Shown here in pieces: positions 43,397-51,749 of a stretch of DNA of 64,000 bases. The notes below the pieces were generated by a model that was not told where the DNA came from, ran no database searches, and worked only from the letters and a program-made list of their open reading frames with translations. Position 1 is the stretch's first letter, and every line of letters begins with the position of its first letter. The stretch comes from Chloroflexota bacterium (GTDB lineage: Bacteria; Chloroflexota; Anaerolineae; Anaerolineales; UBA11579), in assembly GCA_013112575.1 (NCBI GenBank), contig JABFGG010000001.1, positions 612,104 through 676,103 of the forward strand, given 5' to 3'. A program made the translations under genes and the position numbers.

Positions 43397-44050
43397 ATGA
43401 GTGATCCACCTGAGCAAGAAATCCCTGACAAAAACCTGTTCATGGTCTGTGAGCAGTTAAACAGGGACGCCCTAAGTGCGTTATCTGATGTTTATCACAT
43501 AAGAAATTGTAGGAAAGATGAATTAGATATATGGAAAGACATGCCTTTTGACGATCCCATTGAGCCAAATAAATATCGTCAATATATGACAGATTTCTTT
43601 TCCGCAGTGTATACCCCCAAGGGTGACCTATTCTATAAAAAGTGCTTATTCGTTTGTGATGAGCGCGACAGGCCGATTGGCACTGCCTTCATATGGAAGG
43701 CATACGATGAATTTAACACTGTTCATTGGCTGAAAGTGCTGAAAGAGCATGAAGGCAAAGGCATTGGCCGGGCATTGCTTTCCATTATTATGGAGGAGTT
43801 GCAAGAAGGCGATTATCCGGTTTACCTGCATACCCAACCGGGAAGCTTTCGAGCGGTGAAGTTATACTCCGACTTTGGCTTCAAGTTGTTGTCGGACCCG
43901 ATCATCGGCGCTCGCAGCAATGACCTAGAAGAATGCTTGCCAATCCTTGAAAAGCATATGAAGAAAGCAAATTTCGATAGATTACAGATTGTTAGCGCGC
44001 CGAAGGATTTTTTGAAAAAGATGAAAACGGAGAAGGAAAATCATTTTTAG
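43397..44050 (+). CDS. GNAT N-acetyltransferase
   Basis: 217 residues. The GNAT core lies at about 75-165, with PIGTAFIWKAY, WLKVLKEHEGKGIGRALLSIIME (motif A, acetyl-CoA pyrophosphate loop) and SFRAVKLYSDFGFKLL (motif B). The substrate is unknown. AAGGTG serves as Shine-Dalgarno. The gene is clearly AT-richer than rnz before it and the cyclase after it, which suggests separate acquisition. Confidence 0.85.
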   Translation: MSDPPEQEIPDKNLFMVCEQLNRDALSALSDVYHIRNCRKDELDIWKDMPFDDPIEPNKYRQYMTDFFSAVYTPKGDLFYKKCLFVCDERDRPIGTAFIWKAYDEFNTVHWLKVLKEHEGKGIGRALLSIIMEELQEGDYPVYLHTQPGSFRAVKLYSDFGFKLLSDPIIGARSNDLEECLPILEKHMKKANFDRLQIVSAPKDFLKKMKTEKENHF

Positions 44051-44085
44051 CATAAGCTTCTCAGGATGGAAGGAGCGTAGTAGTT

Positions 44086-44991
44086 ATGGTAGCTAGAAGC
44101 GAAGAAAAACGCGTCGTTTTCGATTTTGAGGTGGATTTTTCAAATGGGGGTGGCATTCAGGGTCAGGGCTTCCGGCTGGATATTGACGGGGATGACATCC
44201 TAGACAAAGCGTTGGCAGACTACATTGTAGAGGACATGCGTCTGTTGATGGTAGGAGAAGTGCGCATCCTCAACAAAAAGGTCATCACCGAAAAACACAA
44301 GCGCGCTGAACAAGGGGATGCCTTGAGCCAGGGCACAACCCTCATCAACCTCAGTCATACGATTGAGGATGGTTTGATCACCTATAAAGGCTTGCCCGCC
44401 CCCATCATCTGTGATTATTTGAGCCGCGAGGAATCACGCGCGCACTACTCCGAGGGCACAGAGTTCCACATCGGCAAGATCGAGATGGTCGCCAATACGG
44501 GGACTTATATCGACAGCCCCTTCCATCGTTTTGCGGAGGGCATGGATATCGCCGATCTACCCCTCTCCTCCGTGGCTGACCTGGAAGGTGTCGTGGTTTG
44601 GGCCGACCCCGATGCGCGCGCCGTCACCAAAGCAGCATTTGAAGATATCGACATATGGGGCAAGGCGGTGCTGGTGCACACCGGCTGGGACAGGCACTGG
44701 AAAACGGATCAATATTTTGAAGGCCATCCTTTCCTGACGGAAGATGCGGCCGAGTTCCTGAAGAAAGCCGGAGCAAAATTGGTCGGCATCGATTCCCTGA
44801 ACATCGACGACACAGAGGATGGCCGCAGGCCGGTTCACACCACCTTGCTGGGTGCCGACATTCCTGTGGTGGAGCATATGTGTGGTCTTGAGCATCTGCC
44901 GGATGCAGGCTTCCGTTTCTTCGCTGTTCCGGCCAAGGTGCAGGGCATGGGTACTTTTCCTATCCAGGCCTTTGCGATTGTTAATTCGTGA
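44086..44991 (+). CDS. Cyclase-family (kynurenine formamidase-like) protein with an extra N-terminal domain
   Basis: 301 residues. Residues 84-301 are the cyclase fold of metal-dependent amide hydrolases: INLSHTIEDGLITYKGLP, VANTGTYIDSPFHRFAEGMDIADLP, VLVHTGWDRHW and FLKKAGAKLVGIDSLNIDD. The metal motif is the NTGTYIDSPFH variant, with Tyr where many members have His. Residues 1-80 form an additional small domain (VVFDFEVDFSNGGGIQGQGFRLDIDGDDI, LADYIVEDMRLLMVG) that I cannot assign. AAGGAG lies 10 nt before the ATG. The substrate is unknown; amides or isatin-like compounds are usual for the fold. Confidence 0.85.
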   Translation: MVARSEEKRVVFDFEVDFSNGGGIQGQGFRLDIDGDDILDKALADYIVEDMRLLMVGEVRILNKKVITEKHKRAEQGDALSQGTTLINLSHTIEDGLITYKGLPAPIICDYLSREESRAHYSEGTEFHIGKIEMVANTGTYIDSPFHRFAEGMDIADLPLSSVADLEGVVVWADPDARAVTKAAFEDIDIWGKAVLVHTGWDRHWKTDQYFEGHPFLTEDAAEFLKKAGAKLVGIDSLNIDDTEDGRRPVHTTLLGADIPVVEHMCGLEHLPDAGFRFFAVPAKVQGMGTFPIQAFAIVNS

Positions 44992-45021
44992 AGAGGTCGA
45001 TTCAACCAACAACTATATAGT

Positions 45022-45888
45022 ATGAGGAATATTTACTCTTCGTTAAACCGATATGCGACTCGTCAGGAAGAAAACTTCCTTACAGAGGCTTTTGCTCATC
45101 TCTTAGAACTACTTATTGAGCAAGAGCCGGATTCGGCTTCTAGCCTTCTAGAGAAGATATTTGATTTGGAAATTGGGGAAACTGCATCTGCTTTGCATAT
45201 TGAAACTCAAAAGAGTTTTGAGGATGGTACACCAGACTTAATCATCTCAAATAAAGATACTGTGGTGTTTATAGAGATAAAACACGACTCACAGTTAGGG
45301 CATGCACAGTTAGAAAGGTATTTATCTCGTTTATCAACTCTAGACTTTCGTAGAAAGCAGCTAGTTCTGCTTACGCGATCGAAGCATGCCATCCAACAAA
45401 CTTCACTTTCTGCGGCGCAATTCCATCATATCTGTTGGTATCAAATTTCTGGATGGCTTTCTGAGCTTGACTTTGTTGATGAGGTATCAAATTATCATGT
45501 TGATAGCTTCATTAGGTTTTTAGGAGAAAAAGGAATGAATATGGAAAAAGTGGAATGGGAATATATACGTGGTGTGCCCGCCATGCGTAACCTTGTAAAT
45601 ATGATTGGAACTGCAATTTCTGAAGCTTTGCCGGAAGCGAATTCGAGGAGAAATGCTGGATGGGATTGGATAGGATATATCATTGAAGATAAGTTGTGGT
45701 TGGGCATTCAATATGATGAAGCATTATCAGTTATGATAAATAATTACGGTGAACAAAGCGCGACTTTTATAGAAACTATGGATTTGGAAGATGCACACTT
45801 TTTTGCCCTTAGTCCAGGGGAACAATTAGAGATTTTGATTAGTTTTATTAAAGAGAACGCAGAAAAATTCAATTCGATTGAGAATTAG
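45022..45888 (+). CDS. Orphan PD-(D/E)XK nuclease-superfamily protein
   Basis: 288 residues. The nuclease core is near residues 60-100: TPDLIISNKDTVVFIEIKHDSQLG carries the PD and E-x-K residues. The following QLERYLSRLS helix and LVLLTRSK strand are typical of the PDDEXK_4/DUF4420-like groups. No helicase, methylase or other restriction partner is adjacent, so a defence role is only possible, not shown. There is no Shine-Dalgarno, and the gene is AT-rich compared with its neighbours, consistent with horizontal acquisition. Confidence 0.78.
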   Translation: MRNIYSSLNRYATRQEENFLTEAFAHLLELLIEQEPDSASSLLEKIFDLEIGETASALHIETQKSFEDGTPDLIISNKDTVVFIEIKHDSQLGHAQLERYLSRLSTLDFRRKQLVLLTRSKHAIQQTSLSAAQFHHICWYQISGWLSELDFVDEVSNYHVDSFIRFLGEKGMNMEKVEWEYIRGVPAMRNLVNMIGTAISEALPEANSRRNAGWDWIGYIIEDKLWLGIQYDEALSVMINNYGEQSATFIETMDLEDAHFFALSPGEQLEILISFIKENAEKFNSIEN

Positions 45889-45904
45889 GTTTTGTAAGAG
45901 TACT

Positions 45905-45933
45905 TTGACACCCTATGTCCAATATGGTAGACT
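45905..45933 (+). promoter_or_regulatory. Promoter of the SAM-riboswitch/metH transcript
   Basis: A perfect -35 TTGACA at 45905-45910, a 17-nt spacer and TAGACT at 45928-45933. The riboswitch begins about 45 nt downstream. Confidence 0.65.
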
Positions 45934-45977
45934 ACCGCCCAATTAAATAAAGACTGTCAGATTCCTCTGGGATCTGG

Positions 45978-46138
45978 CACTCATCCAGAGAAGCTGAGGG
46001 ACCGGCCCTGTGAAGCTTCGGCAACCCCACCCCTGTGTGGACGGTGCCAAATCCGGCAGAAACGATAAAAAGGTTTCTGGAAGATGAGGATGACACATAA
46101 CAACAAATGTGCGCCTCTCTTCCAGGAGAGGTTTTTTT
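45978..46138 (+). ncRNA. SAM-I (S-box) riboswitch with terminator expression platform
   Basis: The core is recognisable: CTCATCCAGAGAAGCTGAGG, then CCGGCCCTGTGAAGCTTCGGCAACC, GGTGCCAAATCCGGCAG, and the closing GATGAG. P1 pairs CTCATC (45980-45985) with GATGAG (46083-46088). The terminator CCTCTC-N6-GAGAGG (46114-46131) is followed by seven T. The antiterminator pairs CTGGAAGA (46077-46084) with TCTTCCAG (46118-46125), excluding both P1 and the terminator. High S-adenosylmethionine should therefore stop transcription of metH and possibly the genes behind it. Confidence 0.95.
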
Positions 46139-46263
46139 ATGTAAGGCCATAAGTCAACGAGTTCTCAGACAACGAGGGCTACCGATAACCTGAAGCCGCC
46201 CTTTTTATGAACTTGTTGCCGCATCCACTGATTGACTGATTACTGCGGAATTAGGAGCATAAC

Positions 46264-49200
46264 TTGAACGCAAATAACCGAGCATTTACCAACCGCCGCT
46301 TTTTGGACGCCCTGGAAAAACGCGTCCTGGTCTACGATGGCGCCATGGGCACCAGCCTGCAAGAGCAGAACCTGACTGCAGAGCATTTTGGCGGCGAACA
46401 ATACAACGGCTGTAACGATTACCTGGTGATCTCCTACCCCGAAGCAGTAGAGAAAGTGCACCGTTCTTTCTTGGAAGTGGGTGTGGACGTCATTGAGACG
46501 GATACCTTCCGCTCCAATCGCCTGACCCTGGACGAATATGGTTTGGGCGACCAGACTGATGAAGTCAACATCGCGGCCGCGCAACTGGCCCGTAAGTTGG
46601 CAGACGAATTCAGCACACCCGAGCATCCTCGCTTTGTGGCTGGCTCCATCGGGCCATCCGGCAAGCTACCCTCAGCGGATGACCCGACCCTATCCGATTG
46701 GGACTATGACCAGTTGGTCGAGTTGTTCCGCGAGCAGGCTGTTGCCCTGATTAAAGGTGGCGTGGACGTGCTGTTGATCGAAACCTCGCAGGACATCCTC
46801 GAGGTCAAGGCGGTCATTCAAGGCATCCAACTGGCCTTCGAAGAGACCGGAGAAGTGCTGCCCATCCAAGCGCAGGTCACGCTGGACACCACCGGGCGCA
46901 TGCTACTGGGCACGGACATTGCCGCGGCCACAACCATTCTGGAAGGCATGCCCATCGACGTGATCGGCATCAACTGCTCTACCGGCCCGGAACACATGCA
47001 CCAGCCCATCGGCTATCTGGGCGAGCACACCCATTTGCCGGTGTCCTGTATCCCCAATGCAGGCCTGCCATTGAATGTAGATGGTGAGGCCGTGTACCCA
47101 CTGAAGCCACAGCCCTACGTTGATGACATGATGGAGTTCGTGGAGAAACACAACATCTCCATCGTGGGCGGCTGCTGCGGCACCACCCCCGAGCACCTCA
47201 AACTGTTGGTGGACAGCCTTGGGAATCGTGAAACCCCGCCACGCCCAGAGAAGGATACCCCGCGGCTTTCATCTTCGATGAAGGCCATGGATATGCTGCA
47301 AGCCCCGCCGCCTTTCCTGATCGGTGAGCGCCTAAACGCCACCGGCAGCCGCAAGTTCAAACGCCTGTTGCTGGAAGAAGATTACGACGCCATTCTGGAA
47401 GTGGCCCGTGAATTAGTGGAAGGTGGCGCGCATGCCCTGGACGTATCGGTGGCCGTCACCGAACGCGCCGACGAAGATGAGCAGATGGCCAAAGTGGTCA
47501 AGAAGCTGGCCATGGGCGTGGAAGCGCCACTGGTAATCGACACCACCGAACCGGACGTGATGGAACTGGCCCTCAAGCTGGCCCCCGGCCGCGCTTTGCT
47601 GAACTCGACGCACCTGGAAGCAGGCCGCCCCAAATTAGAGCGCGTGCTAGAGATCGCCAAAGAACATAATGCCGCCATCATCATCCTGACCATCGACGAA
47701 GACGGTATGGCCAAGACGGTGGATCGCAAGGTCGAGATCGCCAAACGTATTTACGACATCGCCGTTAATGAATATGGTTTCCAACCAGAAGACCTGGTCT
47801 ACGACGTACTGACCTTCCCACTGTCCACGGGTGACGCCGAATACATCAACTCGGCCGTGGATACCATTGAAGCCATCAGACAGATCAAGAGCGAATTACC
47901 CGGCGTGTTGACCTCGTTGGGTATCAGTAATGTCTCATTCGGCCTGAGTAAAGCGGCGCGTCCCGTGCTCAACAGCCTCATGCTGCATCACAGCGTACAG
48001 GCTGGGCTGGACATGGCCATCGTGCATGCTTCACACATCACGCCCTACGGTGAGATCGATGCCGAAGAGCGCGAAGTGATGGAAGACCTGATCTTCAACC
48101 GCCACCCGGATGCCTTGCAGAAGGTCATTGAGCTTTACGAAAACATCGACCGGCCCGAACCTGGCCAGGAAGTGGCTGACCCTACCGAGGGCATGAGCGC
48201 TGAAGAGCGCCTGCACTGGCGGGTCAATTTCCGCCATAAGGAACACGTCGTCGAAGATATCGACGAGATCATCAATCGTAAAGAATATCCAAACGACCAC
48301 GAGTGTGCCGTGTACATCCTCAATGATGTGCTGCTGCCCGCCATGAAGGAAGTCGGCGACAAATTCGGCGCGGGCGAGTTGATCCTGCCTTTCGTGCTGC
48401 AATCGGCTGAGGTTATGAAAGTGGCTGTGGGCCACCTGGACAATTACCTCGAAAAGATCGAAGGTGTCAGCAAGGGTAAGGTTGTGCTGGCGACGGTGTA
48501 CGGAGACGTGCACGACATCGGCAAGAACCTGGTCAAAACCATCCTCAGCAACAACGGCTACACGGTCTTCGATCTGGGCAAACAGGTCCCCGCGGAAACC
48601 ATCATCGAAAAAGCTGTTGAGGTGGATGCCACCGCTATTGGCCTGAGCGCTTTGCTGGTGAGCACCTCCAAACAGATGCCGCTGATCGTCAACGAACTGG
48701 CCCGCCGCGGCCACAACTATCCTGTACTGATCGGGGGAGCTGCCATCAACCGCCGCTTTGGCTACCGCATCGCCTTCACGGAAGACGACAACAGCTTCTA
48801 CGAACCGGGCGTTTTCTACTGTAACGATGCTTTTGAGGGCCTTGAAACCGTAGACCAACTGGTGGACGACGACAAACGCGTGGCCCTGTTGGGCAAGGTG
48901 CGCGGCAACGCGGACCGTGAGGCAAGCAAAGCCGAACAGAAATCTGCCAAACCCAAGAAGCAGCGTAAGGCCAAGGCGCTGCCCGCAGCCGAGACCATCC
49001 CGCAGCCGCCTGCCTGGGGCGTGAAGGTGGTGCGCGACATGCCGCTGGAAAGTGTCTTCCAGCACCTGTTCAAAAATGAACTGTTCCGCCTGTCCTGGGG
49101 CGCCAAGAACGCCCACGGCGAAGAATGGAAAAAGCTTGAGCAAGAATATGAAGAGCGCCTCCAGCGTATGCAGAAGGAAGCCATTTCCGAAGACTGGCTC

Positions 49201-49791
49201 AAACCGCAGGCCGTGTATGGTTACTGGCCTGTGCAGTCCCAGGGCGACGACTTGATCGTGTACGATCCCATCTCGTTAGAAAGCGACTCGCCGGAAGAGA
49301 TCACGCGCTTCAGTTTCCCGCGTCAGCCAGGGGGTGACCTGTTGGCCTTGTCCGATTATTTCGTCCCTGTGGATGGTGGCCAGATGGACGTGGTAGCCCT
49401 GCAGGTGGTGACAGTCGGCGATGTAGCCACAGAACGCTTTGACACACGCCAGGATGCGGGTGATTATTCAGAAGCTTACTTCACGCATGGCCTGGCCGTG
49501 CAAACGGCAGAAGCCACAGCCGAATACCTCCACCGCCACATTCGCCGCGAGTTGGGCTTGCTGGAAGGCCAGGGCAAACGCTACTCCTGGGGTTACCCGG
49601 CCATCCCCGACCTGGACGACCATGCCAAGGTCTTTGAGCTATTACCCGCCGAAGAAGAACTCGGCATGACTTTGACCTCAGCCTACCAGCTTGTGCCGGA
49701 GCAGTCCACGGCGGCCATCGTGGTACACCATCCCAAGGCCAGTTATTACAGTGTGGGCGAGAGCCGTGTGGAGCAGTTGTTGAAGGCGTGA
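46264..49791 (+). CDS. metH: Cobalamin-dependent methionine synthase
   Basis: 1175 residues, all four modules. The homocysteine-binding barrel (about 10-325) has zinc ligands in GINCSTGPEH and GGCCGTTPEH. The methyltetrahydrofolate barrel (about 345-620) starts LIGERLNATGSRKF. The cobalamin module (about 650-890) has the DxHxxG motif in VYGDVHDIGKN, with axial His750. The SAM-dependent reactivation domain (about 960-1175) has KRYSWGYPAIPDLDDH. It transfers a methyl group from methyl-THF via B12 to homocysteine. Start TTG 46264 has AGGAG 6 nt upstream. A Lys-rich linker (about 890-915) separates the last two modules. Under SAM-I riboswitch control. Confidence 0.97.
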   Translation: MNANNRAFTNRRFLDALEKRVLVYDGAMGTSLQEQNLTAEHFGGEQYNGCNDYLVISYPEAVEKVHRSFLEVGVDVIETDTFRSNRLTLDEYGLGDQTDEVNIAAAQLARKLADEFSTPEHPRFVAGSIGPSGKLPSADDPTLSDWDYDQLVELFREQAVALIKGGVDVLLIETSQDILEVKAVIQGIQLAFEETGEVLPIQAQVTLDTTGRMLLGTDIAAATTILEGMPIDVIGINCSTGPEHMHQPIGYLGEHTHLPVSCIPNAGLPLNVDGEAVYPLKPQPYVDDMMEFVEKHNISIVGGCCGTTPEHLKLLVDSLGNRETPPRPEKDTPRLSSSMKAMDMLQAPPPFLIGERLNATGSRKFKRLLLEEDYDAILEVARELVEGGAHALDVSVAVTERADEDEQMAKVVKKLAMGVEAPLVIDTTEPDVMELALKLAPGRALLNSTHLEAGRPKLERVLEIAKEHNAAIIILTIDEDGMAKTVDRKVEIAKRIYDIAVNEYGFQPEDLVYDVLTFPLSTGDAEYINSAVDTIEAIRQIKSELPGVLTSLGISNVSFGLSKAARPVLNSLMLHHSVQAGLDMAIVHASHITPYGEIDAEEREVMEDLIFNRHPDALQKVIELYENIDRPEPGQEVADPTEGMSAEERLHWRVNFRHKEHVVEDIDEIINRKEYPNDHECAVYILNDVLLPAMKEVGDKFGAGELILPFVLQSAEVMKVAVGHLDNYLEKIEGVSKGKVVLATVYGDVHDIGKNLVKTILSNNGYTVFDLGKQVPAETIIEKAVEVDATAIGLSALLVSTSKQMPLIVNELARRGHNYPVLIGGAAINRRFGYRIAFTEDDNSFYEPGVFYCNDAFEGLETVDQLVDDDKRVALLGKVRGNADREASKAEQKSAKPKKQRKAKALPAAETIPQPPAWGVKVVRDMPLESVFQHLFKNELFRLSWGAKNAHGEEWKKLEQEYEERLQRMQKEAISEDWLKPQAVYGYWPVQSQGDDLIVYDPISLESDSPEEITRFSFPRQPGGDLLALSDYFVPVDGGQMDVVALQVVTVGDVATERFDTRQDAGDYSEAYFTHGLAVQTAEATAEYLHRHIRRELGLLEGQGKRYSWGYPAIPDLDDHAKVFELLPAEEELGMTLTSAYQLVPEQSTAAIVVHHPKASYYSVGESRVEQLLKA

Positions 49792-49797
49792 GAAGGA

Positions 49798-50403
49798 ATG
49801 ACCTGGTCGATTACCTACCTGCTTACAGAATTCAAACCCGCAGTTGTCAAAAAATTGTGTCTCAATGAATCAATTGCCCGCAACTTGTATTCAGTAGCAG
49901 GTGAGGTCGACCTTTTGTTTGCTAAAGACGTTGGTGAGTTTTGGAATCAGGTAGAGGGTTCTGCTGAGGTTGAACTTGATATTGATGAACTCAAACCTCC
50001 AACAGTTATTGCTGCCGAAGACTTTAATGGCCTATTGAAAATGCCTCCTAGAGATTTCCGTTCATATCTTAAAGGGCTTGCTCAATTTGGAACCCAACCG
50101 GTTTGTCTGTATTGTCATGAAACTTGGGCAGGGGTTACCGAATATGAGAATGCCTGGGTCTTTGTAGATGGCAAAGAATATCTTTACTTTTTTGATTCGG
50201 AAGCTGAAGATAGTGCCATATATAGAAATGAAAACAGTGTTTGGGTACAGATTGAAACAAACAAGACCGTTCTGCAACTTATGCTTGAGTATTTAGGGTT
50301 CGAAGCACCCGATAAGGATTTTCCTCCACATACAAGGGAATTTGATTGGGCAAACCACAGGGTGCAATGTTCGGAGATTGGGAAGAGTAATTCAGATGCC
50401 TAA
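49798..50403 (+). CDS. Hypothetical protein between metH and the transposase
   Basis: 201 residues, acidic and soluble, with no signal peptide. No domain was recognised. It is AT-rich compared with metH and the fusion enzyme downstream. Segments such as ENAWVFVDGKEYLYFFDSEAEDSAIYRNENSVWVQIE suggest a beta-rich fold, loosely like SMI1/immunity-type proteins, but this is only an impression. It starts 6 nt after metH and its stop overlaps the transposase ATG by 8 nt. Confidence 0.68.
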   Translation: MTWSITYLLTEFKPAVVKKLCLNESIARNLYSVAGEVDLLFAKDVGEFWNQVEGSAEVELDIDELKPPTVIAAEDFNGLLKMPPRDFRSYLKGLAQFGTQPVCLYCHETWAGVTEYENAWVFVDGKEYLYFFDSEAEDSAIYRNENSVWVQIETNKTVLQLMLEYLGFEAPDKDFPPHTREFDWANHRVQCSEIGKSNSDA

Positions 50404-50947
50404 ATTGCACCATCGCCAAAGCCACCGGTTGCCCCATTACGATTATTCTCAGGCCGGGGCGTATTTTGTGACAGTGTGTGCCTACAATAGAGTCGCGATC
50501 CTTGGCGAAGTTATTGATGAAAGCGTGAAATTGAGTCCAATTGGTGAAATCGTACAAAATGCTTGGGAGGAAATCCCTGCCCATTTTGAAACTGTGGAGT
50601 TGGATGAGTTTGTAGTAATGCCGAACCATATGCATGGCATTATCTGGATTAGGGAAGATTCATCAAACCGCGTAGGGGCGCAGCATGCTGCGCCCCTACA
50701 AAAAACCGATAGACCGAATGTCAAACCGGGGTCTCTTGGGGCCATTATGCGCTCCTTCAAAGCTGCCGCAACCAAACGAATTAATGCCTTGGGGCCGGAC
50801 GCTTGCCAAAGAGTGTGGCAACGCGGCTACTACGACCATGTCCTTCGCGATGATGAAGACTTACACAACCACCGCAAATACATCCTTGACAACCCCCCGA
50901 AATGGACACTGGACGAATATTATCTTAAGGCTGTGCCCGATGGATAA
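50396..50947 (+). CDS. REP-associated tyrosine transposase (RayT, Y1/IS200-like)
   Basis: 183 residues. HUH-type transposase: RLPHYDYSQAGAYFVTVCAYNR at the N-terminus, the HUH motif in VMPNHMHGIIW, and the region with the catalytic Tyr in RGYYDHVLRDDEDLHNHRKYILDNP. Such domesticated single-copy enzymes act on REP palindromes and are not part of an insertion sequence with ends. Uniquely here, the coding region includes a perfect 28-bp palindrome (50672-50699) translated as VGAQHAAPL. Start ATG 50396 overlaps the preceding stop by 8 nt, and its own stop overlaps the methyltransferase ATG by 8 nt. Confidence 0.9.
   Translation: MPKLHHRQSHRLPHYDYSQAGAYFVTVCAYNRVAILGEVIDESVKLSPIGEIVQNAWEEIPAHFETVELDEFVVMPNHMHGIIWIREDSSNRVGAQHAAPLQKTDRPNVKPGSLGAIMRSFKAAATKRINALGPDACQRVWQRGYYDHVLRDDEDLHNHRKYILDNPPKWTLDEYYLKAVPDG
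50672..50699. repeat. Perfect 28-bp REP-like palindrome inside the rayT coding sequence
   Basis: The left arm GTAGGGGCGCAGCA (50672-50685) is followed directly by its exact complement (50686-50699). It keeps the reading frame and encodes VGAQHAAPL. The same left end is found in the degenerate palindrome at 38238. Confidence 0.85.
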
Positions 50948-51749
50948 ATATCGCCGCGCCAACCAAAACCTGTGGAACGAGAAGACAGCCATCCACGCTA
51001 AATCGGATTTCTATGACGTCGAGGCTTTCAAAGCGGGCAAATCCAGACTCAATCATATTGAATTGGAAGAGTTGGGCGATGTCAACGGCAAAAGCCTGCT
51101 GCACTTGCAATGTCATTTTGGCCTCGACAGCATGGGCTGGGCCCGCCTGGGCGCCAGAGTGACAGGTGTTGATTTTTCAGATAAATCCATTGCACTGGCG
51201 CGCGAACTGAATACAGAGCTTGGACTGGATTGTGAATTCGTTTTGTCCGACATTATGGAATTGCCGGACAAGCTTAGCGGGCAATTTGATATCGTTTTCA
51301 CATCGTACGGTGTGTTAGTGTGGCTGCCGGAGATCAAACGCTGGGGTGAGGTCGTAGGACATTTCCTTAAACCCGGCGGCACATTCTATATCGTCGAATA
51401 TCATCCATCTGCCATGGTTTTTGACATGGAGAGCAAAAAACCGGAATTGCGTGCTACTTACCCATATTTTCATTCAACTGAGCCACTACTCTTTCATGCC
51501 GGCGGTTCCTATGCAGAGCCGGATGCCACATTCGAGCAAGCAGAGCAATTCGAGTGGTCACATTCTATGGGCGACATCATGAACGCCCTCATCGACCAGG
51601 GCCTGCACATCGAATTCCTGCACGAATATGCCTACTGCGACTGGCAGATGTTCCCCTTCCTGGAGAAGCGTGGCGATTATTATCACTTGCCAGAAGGCCT
51701 GCCAAAGGTACCGCTGATGTTTTCGTTGAAAGCGACCAAACATGAGTGA
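50940..51749 (+). CDS. Class I SAM-dependent methyltransferase
   Basis: 269 residues. SAM-binding motif I is LLHLQCHFGLDSMGWARLGA (with QCHFG in place of GxGxG, as in a subgroup of Methyltransf_11-type enzymes). GVDFSDKSIALAREL and LKPGGTFYIVEYHP follow. The C-terminal half has many aromatic and acidic residues (FEWSHSMGDIMNALIDQGLHIEFLHEY). The substrate is unknown. The ATG overlaps the transposase stop by 8 nt, and the stop overlaps the MerB-like ATG by 8 nt, so these genes are translationally coupled. Confidence 0.88.
   Translation: MDKYRRANQNLWNEKTAIHAKSDFYDVEAFKAGKSRLNHIELEELGDVNGKSLLHLQCHFGLDSMGWARLGARVTGVDFSDKSIALARELNTELGLDCEFVLSDIMELPDKLSGQFDIVFTSYGVLVWLPEIKRWGEVVGHFLKPGGTFYIVEYHPSAMVFDMESKKPELRATYPYFHSTEPLLFHAGGSYAEPDATFEQAEQFEWSHSMGDIMNALIDQGLHIEFLHEYAYCDWQMFPFLEKRGDYYHLPEGLPKVPLMFSLKATKHE

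Noticed and set aside
48031..49143. 370-codon ORF antisense to metH
   Set aside because: Shadow frame of metH; repetitive hydrophobic/His-rich sequence without domain features.
50396..50947. A complete IS200/IS605 insertion sequence around the transposase
   Set aside because: No left/right end hairpins or duplicated flanks; the gene overlaps both neighbours by 8 nt, as domesticated RayT genes can, so it is not a free insertion.
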